From the NCBI GenBank assembly GCA_016124535.1, contig WGNK01000033.1, forward strand, positions 1-44,196: a stretch of 44,196 nt of DNA, in the 5' to 3' direction. Numbering within the stretch: the first letter of the stretch is position 1; each line of letters starts with the position of its first letter. Shown here in pieces: positions 18,076 to 25,531 of the stretch. Both the position numbers and the translations under genes were made by a program. Source of the stretch: Azospirillum sp. (lineage in GTDB: Bacteria > Pseudomonadota > Alphaproteobacteria > Azospirillales > Azospirillaceae). The notes under the pieces were generated by a model. It was given only the letters and a program-made list of their open reading frames with translations. It was not told where the DNA came from and made no database searches.

Positions 18076-18699
18076 TCAGCCATCCAACACCGCCGGGGTC
18101 AAGGTCAGCCTGACCAGATCGGCCAGGGTTTCGACCGCCATCTTCTCCATCACCCTGGCGCGATGAATTTCGACGGTGCGCGGACTGATCCCGAGCCGAG
18201 CCGCAATCACCTTGTTGGCGTGCCCGAGCACGACCAGGTCCATGACCTCGCGCTCCCGCGGGGTCAGGCGCTCCAGGCGGCTGCGGATTTCCCCTTGGGC
18301 GATGCGGTCCTGGCGCGCAGCAGCGTCCCGGGTGAGCGCCTGACGGACGCTGTCGAGCAGACGCTGGGGATCGACCGGCTTCTCGATGAAATCCATCGCC
18401 CCGGCCTTCAGCGCATCGACCGCCATCGGCACATCGCCATGCCCGGTAATCATGATGATCGGCAGGTGCGGCGCGATCCGGCACAGCTGTTTCAGCAGCG
18501 ACATGCCGTCCATCGCCGGCAGCCGCACGTCAAGCAGGGTGCACCCGAGCCCGGTGGCATCGAGGCCGTCGAGAAACGCCTCCGCCGACCCGAAGCCGCA
18601 AGTCTTGAAACCGGCCGCCTCGAGCAGGACCGCCAGGGCATCGCGGATGGCATCGTCGTCGTCGACGATGGCGATCAGGGGGTCAACCAGCCTGTTCAT
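18076..18699 (-). CDS. FixJ-family response regulator
   Basis: A 207-residue NarL/FixJ-type regulator. The receiver (about 6-120) has the IVDDDD acidic cluster, acceptor Asp57 in LLDVRLP, Thr in ITGHGD and Lys107 in EKPVD. A LuxR-type helix-turn-helix follows (about 143-203) with LTPREREV and ISPRTVEIHRARVMEKM. The interdomain linker resembles FixJ and its relatives TodT and NodW. Its start lies 17 bp inside the 3' end of the upstream kinase gene, so the two are co-translated. The target genes are unknown. The repeat-rich region in front of the operon (20663-21122) is the most natural place for its own binding sites. The gene stops just before the hybrid kinase. Confidence 0.93.
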   Translation of the reverse strand: MNRLVDPLIAIVDDDDAIRDALAVLLEAAGFKTCGFGSAEAFLDGLDATGLGCTLLDVRLPAMDGMSLLKQLCRIAPHLPIIMITGHGDVPMAVDALKAGAMDFIEKPVDPQRLLDSVRQALTRDAAARQDRIAQGEIRSRLERLTPREREVMDLVVLGHANKVIAARLGISPRTVEIHRARVMEKMAVETLADLVRLTLTPAVLDG

Positions 18700-20662
18700 C
18701 GGTCAATGGCAAATCGAAGCGAAACAGAGCCCCGGTATTGGAACGGGGCACATGGCGCAATTGTCCGCCGTAAGCCTCAACGAGGGTACGGCTGATCGAG
18801 AGTCCAAGCCCCATGCCTTTACCTTTCGTGGTGATGAAGGGTTGAAACAACTGCTCGGTAATCACCGGGTCGACGCCGGGCCCGCTATCGCCGACTTCGA
18901 ATTCGATCCGGCCATCGACCTTGCGCGCGGCAATCGAAATCGCCGGCTCCGCCGAAGGCACCTCTGCGATGGCGTCGGCACCATTGCGAACGAGGTTGAG
19001 CAGGACCTGCTCGATGTGGATACGGTCGACCATGACCTTGGGCAAATCCGGCGGAATGTCGATATCGAGCCGTATGCCACGCTCGGTGATGTCGGTGCGG
19101 GCCAGTTCGGCGACCTCGTTGACGATGTCGGCGGCGCTGGTCGGCACGGGGTGCATCTCGTCACGGTGGAGGAATTCGCGCAGACGGGTCAACACCGCCC
19201 CAGCCCGGGTTGCCTGAACCCCGATCTTTTCCAGTGATGCGCGAATTCGCTCGCGATCGACGCCGGGCGTGTCGAACAGCAAGCGGCAACCGCGGGTATA
19301 GGCGGCGATGGCGGTCAACGGCTGGCTGACCTCGTGGGCGATCGCCGACGCCATCTCGCCGATCATGCTGACGCGGTCGGAATGGGCTACGTCCATCTGG
19401 TGCTGACGCACCCAGGCCTCGGCCTTGGTGCGCAACGTCACGTCGCGGACCACCGCGATGAACAGCTGGTGCCGTCCGATCAGCGTCTCGCCGACCGAAA
19501 CCTCGGCGGGAAAACTGGTACCTTCGGCGCCGACGCCGTGCAGTTCGCGGCTGCCGCCGCCGCCGCCGAGTATCAGTTCGGGCAAGAGCGCGGCGACCGG
19601 CTTGCCGGCCAGGCCGCTCGCCTGGTGGCCGAACATGGTCTCCGCGGCCGGGTTGGCCAGCTCGACGATGCCCTCGGCGTCGATGGTCAGGATGCCGTCG
19701 GGGGCGGTGCCCAGGATCGCCGCCAGCCGCGCCTCGTTTTCCTTGAGCGCCCGGTTCGACTGCTGGCGCTCGCTGACGATGGCGCCCAGAATCAAGCCGG
19801 TCAGGCCGAGCACGACCATCAGCATTTGAAATACAATCATGGTCTCGGCATCGTGGTCGTAGCGTTTGATCGCCACCACCAGTGCGATTTCCGTGACCAG
19901 CAGCCCCATCGCCGCTCCGGGCAGGCCGCGCCGCACCGCCAGCCAAATGATCGGCACGAACAGCAGATAGAAATATTTGAAGCGATCCGCGGCCTCCAGG
20001 CTGAAGACCGCGAACACCGCCAACAGCACAGTGCCGGCCTGAACGATCGTCTCGGGCAGCCGTGAGGGCGGCCCCAGCGGCCAATCTTCGGGACGTCGCC
20101 ACCGCTCGGGGTCGCTCACGATCAGCAGCGCCGGAGTTAACGTCAACGCCCCGATCAAATCGCCGACCCAGGATCGCAATACCGCCGACCACAGCTCGGC
20201 ATGCGAGATCAGGCCGAACCGGACGAACAGCAGGACGTCAATCGCGGCCACGACCAGGGTGGCCACGAAGGCGACCATAATCAATTGGAGGATGCCGCCC
20301 AGACGAATGAGCCCCGGTTCCCCGCCGATCAGCCAGCGCAACACCGAGGCGGCTGCAATATATCCGGCCGCGGCGTTGAGCGCAGAGAGCAGCGTTGGCA
20401 GCCACGGGTGCGCCATGTCCCGAACCGCGATATCGGAGACGAAAACCGCGATCGGCACCACCGGTCCGAAATGCAGTCCCTTACGCAGCAACCATGCCAG
20501 GGTAAAGCCGCCGGAGGGATCGAACGGCGTAATGCCGACCTGGGCAAAGGGTGGAATGAAGCTGATCTCGTCCAGGACGACATAGGCCACGATGTAGAAC
20601 AACGCCGCGCCAGCGAAGCGGAGCCATCGTCTGGGCGAATCAGCTCTGGTCAATTCGATCAT
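18683..20662 (-). CDS. MASE1-PAS sensor histidine kinase, FixL/TodS-like transmitter
   Basis: A 659-residue kinase. About eight hydrophobic segments between residues 15 and 297 form a MASE1-like membrane sensor (note FDPSGGFTLAWLL near 47-59). One PAS domain (about 308-412) is followed by a HisKA with His443 in IAHEVSQPLTAI, the FixL-type H box, and an ATPase domain (NLVRNGADAI, DSGPGV, GMGLGLSIS). The PAS domain lacks the haem-binding helix of true FixL: a Gly-rich GGGGG loop stands in its place. Oxygen sensing by haem is therefore not expected. The pairing with an overlapping FixJ-type regulator resembles FixLJ-like systems of alphaproteobacteria controlling metabolic operons. The signal is unknown. 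Confidence 0.92.
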   Translation of the reverse strand: MIELTRADSPRRWLRFAGAALFYIVAYVVLDEISFIPPFAQVGITPFDPSGGFTLAWLLRKGLHFGPVVPIAVFVSDIAVRDMAHPWLPTLLSALNAAAGYIAAASVLRWLIGGEPGLIRLGGILQLIMVAFVATLVVAAIDVLLFVRFGLISHAELWSAVLRSWVGDLIGALTLTPALLIVSDPERWRRPEDWPLGPPSRLPETIVQAGTVLLAVFAVFSLEAADRFKYFYLLFVPIIWLAVRRGLPGAAMGLLVTEIALVVAIKRYDHDAETMIVFQMLMVVLGLTGLILGAIVSERQQSNRALKENEARLAAILGTAPDGILTIDAEGIVELANPAAETMFGHQASGLAGKPVAALLPELILGGGGGSRELHGVGAEGTSFPAEVSVGETLIGRHQLFIAVVRDVTLRTKAEAWVRQHQMDVAHSDRVSMIGEMASAIAHEVSQPLTAIAAYTRGCRLLFDTPGVDRERIRASLEKIGVQATRAGAVLTRLREFLHRDEMHPVPTSAADIVNEVAELARTDITERGIRLDIDIPPDLPKVMVDRIHIEQVLLNLVRNGADAIAEVPSAEPAISIAARKVDGRIEFEVGDSGPGVDPVITEQLFQPFITTKGKGMGLGLSISRTLVEAYGGQLRHVPRSNTGALFRFDLPLTDEQAG

Positions 20663-20808
20663 GACGCAATCCGCTGGCGACTCAGAAAAAAACGAATTCT
20701 GCCGATCGTGGAGCGTCTTATGTCAGTGAATTGGACGCCTGTCTTGCGCTATTTCCGACCGCAATGCCGGGATAATTATCGTTTGACTGGCAACCGCTGT
20801 CGATAAGG

Positions 20809-20839
20809 GGATCACCGTACCCCATTGGTCAGGTGATCC
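20809..20839. repeat. 8-bp inverted repeat, possible operator
   Basis: GGATCACC at 20809-20816 and GGTGATCC at 20832-20839 are perfect inverted copies with a 15-base spacer. They lie about 150 bases upstream of the kinase start and about 285 bases upstream of the rightward gene. Confidence 0.6.
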
Positions 20840-20870
20840 TGCCCGCCGCCCCACCGATGGCGGGGGTGGC

Positions 20871-20888
20871 GTAAGGGCAATTCCTTAG
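20871..20888. promoter_or_regulatory. Palindrome GTAAGG-N6-CCTTAG, candidate FixJ-like operator
   Basis: The perfect core is TAAGG-N6-CCTTA (20872-20887). It lies in the divergent region in front of a FixJ-type regulator operon. Similarity to rhizobial FixJ sites is from memory and inexact. Confidence 0.35.
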
Positions 20889-21122
20889 CGGTATCACCCT
20901 AATTTCATTCCTTGGTCCGGGGGCTTATCATCCCCGAGTAGGTTAGTTAGGTACGCAACCGGCCGCCTCTGCTCAGGCGCAGCAGGCCTCGCTCAATCGG
21001 TCCAGCGGCACACCGTGATGGGGGTCGGGACCAATATTGATGCCACAAAGACGTGGTCTCCGAACAAGCGCCGGCCCGCCCTCGCCGGTCGAACGACTTC
21101 GCGACCGCATGGAGTACGATCG

Positions 21123-21614
21123 ATGAAAACGGTTATCCTGCTGCTCTTGATCGGCCTCGTCCTGGTAGGAACGGTATTGGTCATCTGGGTGAAGGCCCGT
21201 TTTTTCAAAACCATCTGGCGCCAGTACCTCAGAGTCTTCGAGGAGGACCGGGCGCGTCCGGATATCGATCGCCAGCGGAATTTTGAACTCGAAGTGTTCA
21301 GAGCGCAAGAAGCGCATCAGCGCCAGCAATCAGCAGAAATGCTGAGTTTCCTTCAGGAGCAGATGCGGCGTCATTATGACGCCAAGCTGCAACTTCTGGC
21401 CTCACTGGAAGATCCGGAAACCAGGCTCGCTTTGCTCAATCACCAGTTGGACCGGCTCAAGGCCGACGAGGACTCGCTGACCCAGGGCAAATGGCCGATG
21501 CTGGAGGAGGGCAGCCTGCCCGACCATTCCAAGCCGATGCTTCAGCTGGTCCGTTCCTCCAGTGAACCGGGCGAGTCGAAGGAACCGAAAGAGTCGACCC
21601 GACGCAAGGCCTGA
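21123..21614 (+). CDS. Single-TM coiled-coil protein of unknown function (paralogue A)
   Basis: A 163-residue protein. Start ATG 21123 gives an N-terminal transmembrane helix (residues about 3-23, ILLLLIGLVLVGTVLVIWV) directly followed by a basic stretch (KARFF), so the rest should be cytoplasmic. The remainder is highly charged and helical with heptad-like spacing (FLQEQMRRHYDAKLQLL), ending in an acidic and basic tail. It resembles the protein at 22091-22666 in layout and in the QEQ-RR-D-K segment, suggesting an old duplication. It is transcribed away from the FixLJ-like operon across the repeat-rich region. The function is unknown; such proteins often act as membrane anchors or scaffolds. 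Confidence 0.72.
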   Translation: MKTVILLLLIGLVLVGTVLVIWVKARFFKTIWRQYLRVFEEDRARPDIDRQRNFELEVFRAQEAHQRQQSAEMLSFLQEQMRRHYDAKLQLLASLEDPETRLALLNHQLDRLKADEDSLTQGKWPMLEEGSLPDHSKPMLQLVRSSSEPGESKEPKESTRRKA

Positions 21615-21766
21615 GTTCCGACTGACGGCAATACGGGCTCTTCCATAGCCGTTCCCCCTGATACTACCGAAGCGCCATTTCGGGTAGGGTGGGTCGGCTG
21701 AATGATCGATGTGGCACCGGCCAGCTACCCCGCCGCTGATCGGTCGCGCTGCTCCCTGTCGCGTTC

Positions 21767-21782
21767 GCCCCCCCCGGGGGGC
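21767..21782. repeat. GC palindrome
   Basis: Eight C residues are followed by six G residues, flanked by G and C, giving GCCCCCC-CC-GGGGGGC. It can form a short very stable hairpin on either strand. No T tract follows. Confidence 0.7.
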
Positions 21783-21878
21783 TCGGGCTGCCCGGAAGCG
21801 GCCCACGCGAACGCGCCCAACGTCGCTGCTTTGTCCGCCGGCAGAACCGCTACCGCCGAAGCGCGCGACGGGAAAGGT

Positions 21879-21938
21879 GGCCGGGAAATTGGCCGGGAAA
21901 TTGGCCGGGAAATTGGCCGGGAAATTGGCCGGGAAATT
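21879..21938 (+). repeat. Five perfect tandem copies of a 12-mer (minisatellite)
   Basis: GGCCGGGAAATT is repeated five times without error, preceded by a decayed unit (GACGGGAAAGGT). Unit length is a multiple of three. In one frame it reads repeated Arg-Glu-Ile-Gly and in another Ala-Gly-Lys-Leu, but the surrounding frames do not look like genes. A perfect array suggests recent expansion and likely strain-to-strain copy variation. Confidence 0.95.
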
Positions 21939-21940
21939 GG

Positions 21941-21978
21941 ATTGTCAAAGTGGCAGGCGATCCTTATTGTCCAAATGG
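21941..21978 (+). promoter_or_regulatory. Direct repeat ATTGTC-AA-TGG, candidate regulator site
   Basis: ATTGTCAAAGTGG (21941-21953) and ATTGTCCAAATGG (21966-21978) match at 11 of 13 positions with a 25-base period. They begin 150 bases upstream of the start at 22091. The spacing is suited to a dimer binding one face of DNA. No known consensus is recognised. Confidence 0.35.
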
Positions 21979-22090
21979 TCCCAGTTGCAACCGGTCGATC
22001 TCGCCCACTGTCAGCGTTCGTCAGTGAGCAGGCCGCTCCTGGTGGTTGTTATCAAAGATAGTTTAATCGGTATTGGCTCGGAGAGAAGTA

Positions 22091-22666
22091 ATGGACGACC
22101 GGACGACAACATTGACGATTATCGGTGCCTGTATCGCCGGCATCGTCTTTTTTGCTTACATGAAGATTTTTCTTTATATGAAATATCGCCAGGCCCACGA
22201 GAAGGCCCTCAAGGATGCGGCCGACCGGCCGCTTCAGGAGGCCGCCCGGCAGGCCGATCTCGATGCCCAGCGCGAAGAGGAAAAAGAGCGTCAACGTCAC
22301 GAGCAGGTCCTCTATTTGATGCACCAGGAGCAGATTCGGCGCCTGCTCGACCACAAGATGGAGATCGTCAAATCGGTTGCTGCGGCACAGAATCAGCTCA
22401 CTGCGACTCGTGCCGATATCGTCCGGCTCCTGGCCCAGAGCCGGCTCAAGCTGATCGAGTCCGGTCAGTCCGGCAACCCGGCGGCCGAGGAGGCCATGGC
22501 GGCCTACGAACGCGAGATCGACGAGATGGTTCACCAGCAAGAAGAGATGAAGAAGAACGCCGAACAGCGTCTGGCTGAAATTGACGCCCAGATTCGGGCT
22601 ATGCCCGGCGGTTCGACCGAAGCCTGGATCGCCGGCCAGAACGCCGAAGCGGCGATGCGGTCCTGA
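22091..22666 (+). CDS. Single-TM coiled-coil protein of unknown function (paralogue B)
   Basis: A 191-residue protein. ATG 22091 follows GGAGAGA at a good distance and is preferred over an in-frame TTG at 22073. One transmembrane helix (about 8-28, IIGACIAGIVFFAYMKIFLYM) is followed by Lys/Arg residues, giving a cytoplasmic body. From about residue 35 to 175 it is a long Glu/Arg/Gln-rich coiled coil (EEEKERQRHEQVL, QQEEMKKNAEQRLAEI). It shares the layout and a QEQ-RR-D-K segment with the protein at 21123-21614. An RsbW-like gene follows after 164 bp. I do not recognise the family. A scaffold or signalling anchor is possible. Confidence 0.75.
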   Translation: MDDRTTTLTIIGACIAGIVFFAYMKIFLYMKYRQAHEKALKDAADRPLQEAARQADLDAQREEEKERQRHEQVLYLMHQEQIRRLLDHKMEIVKSVAAAQNQLTATRADIVRLLAQSRLKLIESGQSGNPAAEEAMAAYEREIDEMVHQQEEMKKNAEQRLAEIDAQIRAMPGGSTEAWIAGQNAEAAMRS

Positions 22667-22830
22667 GATCGCGGCAGCGCGGACCGACCCGGCGAGGCCC
22701 CGGCGGCCGGCGTCTCGTCGGGTTGTTGTTGTAAAATCCGGCCGGCCGGGTAAGCTCGATCAACGGCACCTCAGGTTGATCGGCGCGGTCTTTTGTGTCG
22801 GACCGGAGGTTCCGGGAAGGTTACGCCGTG

Positions 22831-23304
22831 ATGATCGACCGTCGGGAAGTCGTGCTGAAAAATTCTCTGATCGAGATCGAGCGCCTGTCCGTCGTGGTCG
22901 ATGAATTTTGCCAATCCCATTGCGCGCCGACCGACCTGGCGTTCAAATTCAATCTCGCCCTCGACGAAATTATCACCAACATCGTCGATTACGCTTTCGA
23001 CGATGACGCCGAGCATGAGATCCACGTCATCCTGTGCTGCACCGACGGCTGCATCCAAGCCGAGGTGATCGACGAGGGCCGGTCGTACAATCCCCTGGCC
23101 GCAGCCGACCCGGATGTCACACTCTCGATCGAGGACCGACCGATCGGCGGACTGGGCGTCTATTTCGTCCGCCAGATGATGGATCGGGTCGACTACCGCC
23201 GCGACGGCAACCGGAACTGCCTGCGGTTCGCCCGCAGGATTGACCCCGCCGACGAATCGCCCGAACATGGCGATCCCGCGCCGGGCGAAGGAATGAGGGA
23301 CTGA
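22831..23304 (+). CDS. RsbW-like serine kinase / anti-sigma factor ATPase
   Basis: A 157-residue GHKL ATPase of the RsbW/SpoIIAB type. The N box is FNLALDEIITNIVDYAF (about 35-51). The G1 box is IDEGRSYNPL and the G2 region is GGLGVYFVRQMMD. Start ATG 22831 follows GGGAAGG; an adjacent GTG at 22828 is equally possible, while the GTG at 22795 lies upstream of the ribosome site. Such proteins phosphorylate a STAS-domain antagonist on Ser and often sequester a partner such as a sigma factor. The STAS gene starts 1 bp after its stop, a textbook partner-switch pair. No sigma factor or PP2C phosphatase is present in the window, so the output is unknown. Confidence 0.9.
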   Translation: MIDRREVVLKNSLIEIERLSVVVDEFCQSHCAPTDLAFKFNLALDEIITNIVDYAFDDDAEHEIHVILCCTDGCIQAEVIDEGRSYNPLAAADPDVTLSIEDRPIGGLGVYFVRQMMDRVDYRRDGNRNCLRFARRIDPADESPEHGDPAPGEGMRD

Positions 23305-23305
23305 C

Positions 23306-23641
23306 ATGGAAGCGATCGAAACCCGCCATGGCGGCACCGTGGTGATCGAAGCCCGCGGACGCCTCGACAGCAACACTGCCAGATCGTTTGAAGAAAAATT
23401 GCTGGGTGCGATCGCTCCGGCCGATCCGGTCATGGTGGTCGATTGCTCCCAGCTTGACTACGTCAGCAGCGCCGGGTTGCGCGTCCTGCTGATGGCGGCC
23501 AAGCGGGTCAAGGCGGCCAAAGGCCGGCTGGCATTGTGCGGGCTCAAACCCCACGTCCAGGAAGTCTTCGACGTGAGCGGCTTTTCCAGCATTTTCGTGA
23601 TCCATCCCAATCGAGCGGCCGCGCTGGCGGCGTTCCCCTGA
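23306..23641 (+). CDS. STAS-domain anti-sigma factor antagonist (RsbV/SpoIIAA-like)
   Basis: A 111-residue single STAS domain. The N-terminal strand pair includes VVIEARGRLDSNTA, followed by MVVDCSQLDYVSSAGLRVLL. The SSAGLR serines (54-55) sit where the kinase partner phosphorylates this family. It starts 1 bp after the RsbW-like gene, so the two are almost certainly co-translated. In its unphosphorylated form it should bind the kinase and free that protein's partner. A GCCGGC-AAGC-GCCGGC hairpin (23649-23664) follows the stop but has no T tract. The cysteines in CSQL and LCGL are unremarkable. Confidence 0.92.
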   Translation: MEAIETRHGGTVVIEARGRLDSNTARSFEEKLLGAIAPADPVMVVDCSQLDYVSSAGLRVLLMAAKRVKAAKGRLALCGLKPHVQEVFDVSGFSSIFVIHPNRAAALAAFP

Positions 23642-23716
23642 GCCCCTAGCCGGCAAGCGCCGGCCATCGGCGCGCCCGCGGCGGTTGAAGCCAAGGGAGA
23701 CGAACCGGCTGAGGCG

Positions 23717-24598
23717 GTGACCATGGCCTATCTCGACCATATCCGGCGCTGCAATCGCCACGATCTGGCCGGTTTTCGTCGCTTCCAGGTCGCCGGGCGC
23801 CCGGTCGGCTGGGTTCGCCATGCCCTGGCCGAGCGTCTGGCCGAACCTGACCTGCCGTTTCTGGTCACTGCCGAACAGGTCATCCTGACCGCGCGACCGG
23901 ACACACCGGAAGGGCGCTCCGCCGCCCTGCACGAAGCGGTGGTCCGACTGGTCGAGGACGGCGTGGTGGCGAAGCTGCGCGGTGAGACCTATCCCGTATT
24001 GGAGCGGTGGGGGGCACCGCCGCTGCTGTGGGTCGACCGCTCGGCGGTCGCCCATTTCGGCATCGCGGCCTATGGGATTCATGTCAACGGCTTCGTTCGA
24101 CGGCCCGACGGCAGCCTCGCGATGTGGATCGCCCGACGGTCGCTCGACCGCAGCATCGAGCCGGGCAAACTCGACAACCTAGTTGCCGGCGGCCAACCGA
24201 TCGGCCTCGGGCTGATGGAAAACCTGGTCAAGGAGGCCTCCGAAGAGGCCGGGATCGACGAAGCACTGGCCCGTCAGGCGGTGTCGGTCGGCGCGCTCAG
24301 CTATGTCATGGAATCCGACCTCGGGCTCAAGCCCGACACGCTGTTCCTCTATGATCTGGAGTTGCCGCCCAGCTTCGAGCCCCGCAATCTCGACGGCGAA
24401 GTCGACAGCTTCACGCTATGGCCATTGGCCGAGGTTGCCGCAAGCGTCTGCGCCCCTGACAGCTTTAAATTCAACTGCGGACTGGTGGTGATCGATTTCC
24501 TGATCCGCCATGGCTTTCTCGGCCCCGACCAGCCCGATTACCTGGATCTGGTCAAGGGGCTGCACCTCGGCCCCGGCGCCGCCGGTCCGGCAATTTAG
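23717..24598 (+). CDS. DUF4743-type Nudix hydrolase
   Basis: A 293-residue protein from GTG 23717, or from ATG 23723 two codons later; a GGGAG lies about 20 bases upstream. Residues about 1-120 form the DUF4743 N-terminal domain. The Nudix domain follows, with its box in the variant form of this family: GGQPIGLGLMENLVKEASEE, then AG. The metal-binding KEASEE core is intact. Relatives, including yeast YJR142W and the Tnr3 N-terminal half, are reported to hydrolyse damaged forms of thiamine diphosphate, so a damage pre-emption role is possible. No thiamine gene lies nearby. Its stop overlaps the stop of convergent gluQRS by 4 bp. Confidence 0.9.
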   Translation: MTMAYLDHIRRCNRHDLAGFRRFQVAGRPVGWVRHALAERLAEPDLPFLVTAEQVILTARPDTPEGRSAALHEAVVRLVEDGVVAKLRGETYPVLERWGAPPLLWVDRSAVAHFGIAAYGIHVNGFVRRPDGSLAMWIARRSLDRSIEPGKLDNLVAGGQPIGLGLMENLVKEASEEAGIDEALARQAVSVGALSYVMESDLGLKPDTLFLYDLELPPSFEPRNLDGEVDSFTLWPLAEVAASVCAPDSFKFNCGLVVIDFLIRHGFLGPDQPDYLDLVKGLHLGPGAAGPAI

Positions 24599-25440
24599 CC
24601 GGGCCCCTGCCCCTCGGGGACGCCGGCAAGCTTCCACACTTCGCCGGGCGAAAGTCCCTGGTCGCGCAGGCTGCACAGCGCGCGGGCCTGGTCGCGTTTG
24701 GCCAGGCGCCGGCCGGTCTCGTCGACCAGCAGCCGGTGGTGGTGGTATCCGGGTGGCTCGTAGCCGAGCAGCGCCTGAAGCAGGCGGTGGACATGGGTCG
24801 CCTGAAACAGGTCGACGCCGCGGGTAACCAGAGTGACGCCCTGGAGATGATCATCGACCGTGACGCTGAGGTGGTAGCTGGTGGGGGTCCCCTTGCGCGC
24901 GATCACCACGTCGCCGAACACCTCGGGCTGCGCGGTCTGGCGCCCCGCCGCGCGGTCGTGCCAGGCCAGCGGCCCGGCCAGCCGGCTCGCCGCCGCGACA
25001 TCGAGGCGCAGGGCATTGGTCAGCCCGGCCGCGACCCTGGAGCGTCGATCGACCTCGGACAGACCGCGGCAGGTTCCGGGATAGATCGGACCATCCGGGC
25101 CGTGAGGCGCGCTGGCCGCCGATTGGATGTCCTTGCGGGTGCAGAAGCATGGATAGAGCAAACCCGCCGCATCCAGGCGATCGAGAGCCGCCCGGTAATC
25201 GGAAAAATGCTCGGACTGGCGGCGGACCGGCGTCTCCCAGGTCAACCCGAGCCAGGCGAGGTCATCGAGGATGCCGCGCTCGAACTCTGATCGACACCGG
25301 CCGAGATCGGTATCCTCGAGGCGCAGGAGGAAGCGCCCGCCCGCGGCTTGCGCGGCGTGCCAGCCGACCCAGGCCGAATAGGCATGCCCGAGATGGAGCT
25401 GCCCGGTCGGACTCGGAGCAAATCGGGTGACCACGGTCAT
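24595..25440 (-). CDS. gluQ: Glutamyl-Q tRNA(Asp) synthetase
   Basis: A 281-residue truncated glutamyl-tRNA synthetase paralogue that attaches glutamate to queuosine at position 34 of tRNA(Asp). The class I HIGH-type motif HLGH is at 16-19 following FAPSPTGQL. The zinc-site pattern CFC (98-100) with Tyr120 and Cys124 (YPGTC) is that of GluQRS. The KMSKS equivalent is RLAKRD, and no anticodon-binding domain follows, as expected. It is convergent with the Nudix gene (4-bp stop overlap) and divergent from the hexapeptide-repeat gene. Queuosine biosynthesis genes are not in the window. Confidence 0.94.
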   Translation of the reverse strand: MTVVTRFAPSPTGQLHLGHAYSAWVGWHAAQAAGGRFLLRLEDTDLGRCRSEFERGILDDLAWLGLTWETPVRRQSEHFSDYRAALDRLDAAGLLYPCFCTRKDIQSAASAPHGPDGPIYPGTCRGLSEVDRRSRVAAGLTNALRLDVAAASRLAGPLAWHDRAAGRQTAQPEVFGDVVIARKGTPTSYHLSVTVDDHLQGVTLVTRGVDLFQATHVHRLLQALLGYEPPGYHHHRLLVDETGRRLAKRDQARALCSLRDQGLSPGEVWKLAGVPEGQGPG

Positions 25441-25469
25441 CGCTCAAACATCGGAAAAAGTCCCTTCCC

Positions 25470-25508
25470 CCAATGGAAAGAGCGATTAGGCTGAGGGGGC
25501 TTTTTTTT
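25470..25508 (+). promoter_or_regulatory. C-run, G-run and T8 tract upstream of the hexapeptide-repeat gene
   Basis: Runs of C (25467-25471) and G (25494-25499, GGGGG) bracket about 22 bases and are followed by eight T residues (25501-25508). The arrangement looks like an intrinsic terminator with a large loop, yet it sits in a divergent promoter region. It may be a leader attenuator for the gene at 25532 or chance. Confidence 0.25.
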
Positions 25509-25531
25509 CGCATCGCCTGGGAGACGAGACC

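Larger units (their letters stand above)
20663..21122. promoter_or_regulatory. Divergent control region with several inverted repeats
   Basis: A 460-base region between the leftward kinase-regulator operon and the rightward coiled-coil gene. I see no gene in it. It contains GGATCACC-N15-GGTGATCC (20809-20839), a CCCGCC/GGCGGG hairpin (842-864 within the 20 kb block), and TAAGG-N6-CCTTA at 20872-20887, closely followed by CACCCTAATTTC. The last palindrome is reminiscent of FixJ-type sites remembered from rhizobia. Position between a FixJ-like operon and a divergent gene makes it a good candidate operator, but this is inference. Confidence 0.45.
21615..22090. other. Repeat-rich intergenic region
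   Basis: A 476-base gap. Reading frames cross it but look like products of the tandem repeat, with no protein-like composition. It contains a GC palindrome (21767-21782), five perfect 12-mers (21879-21938) and a 13-base direct repeat (21941-21953 and 21966-21978). A ribosome site GGAGAGA precedes the next gene at 22091. Confidence 0.6.

Noticed and set aside
21977..21988. Sigma-54-like GG...GC elements (TGGTCCCAGTTGCA)
   Set aside because: GG and GC are 10 bases apart instead of 12, and the -24 element is poor.
21702..22061. 119-codon frame with REIG repeats
   Set aside because: It exists only because the 12-mer repeat keeps frames open; the flanks are not protein-like and it would overlap the leader of the gene at 22091.
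25470..25508. Strong intrinsic terminator with T8
   Set aside because: It lies in a divergent promoter region with no rightward gene upstream to end, and the loop is long. It was kept only as a low-confidence regulatory note.
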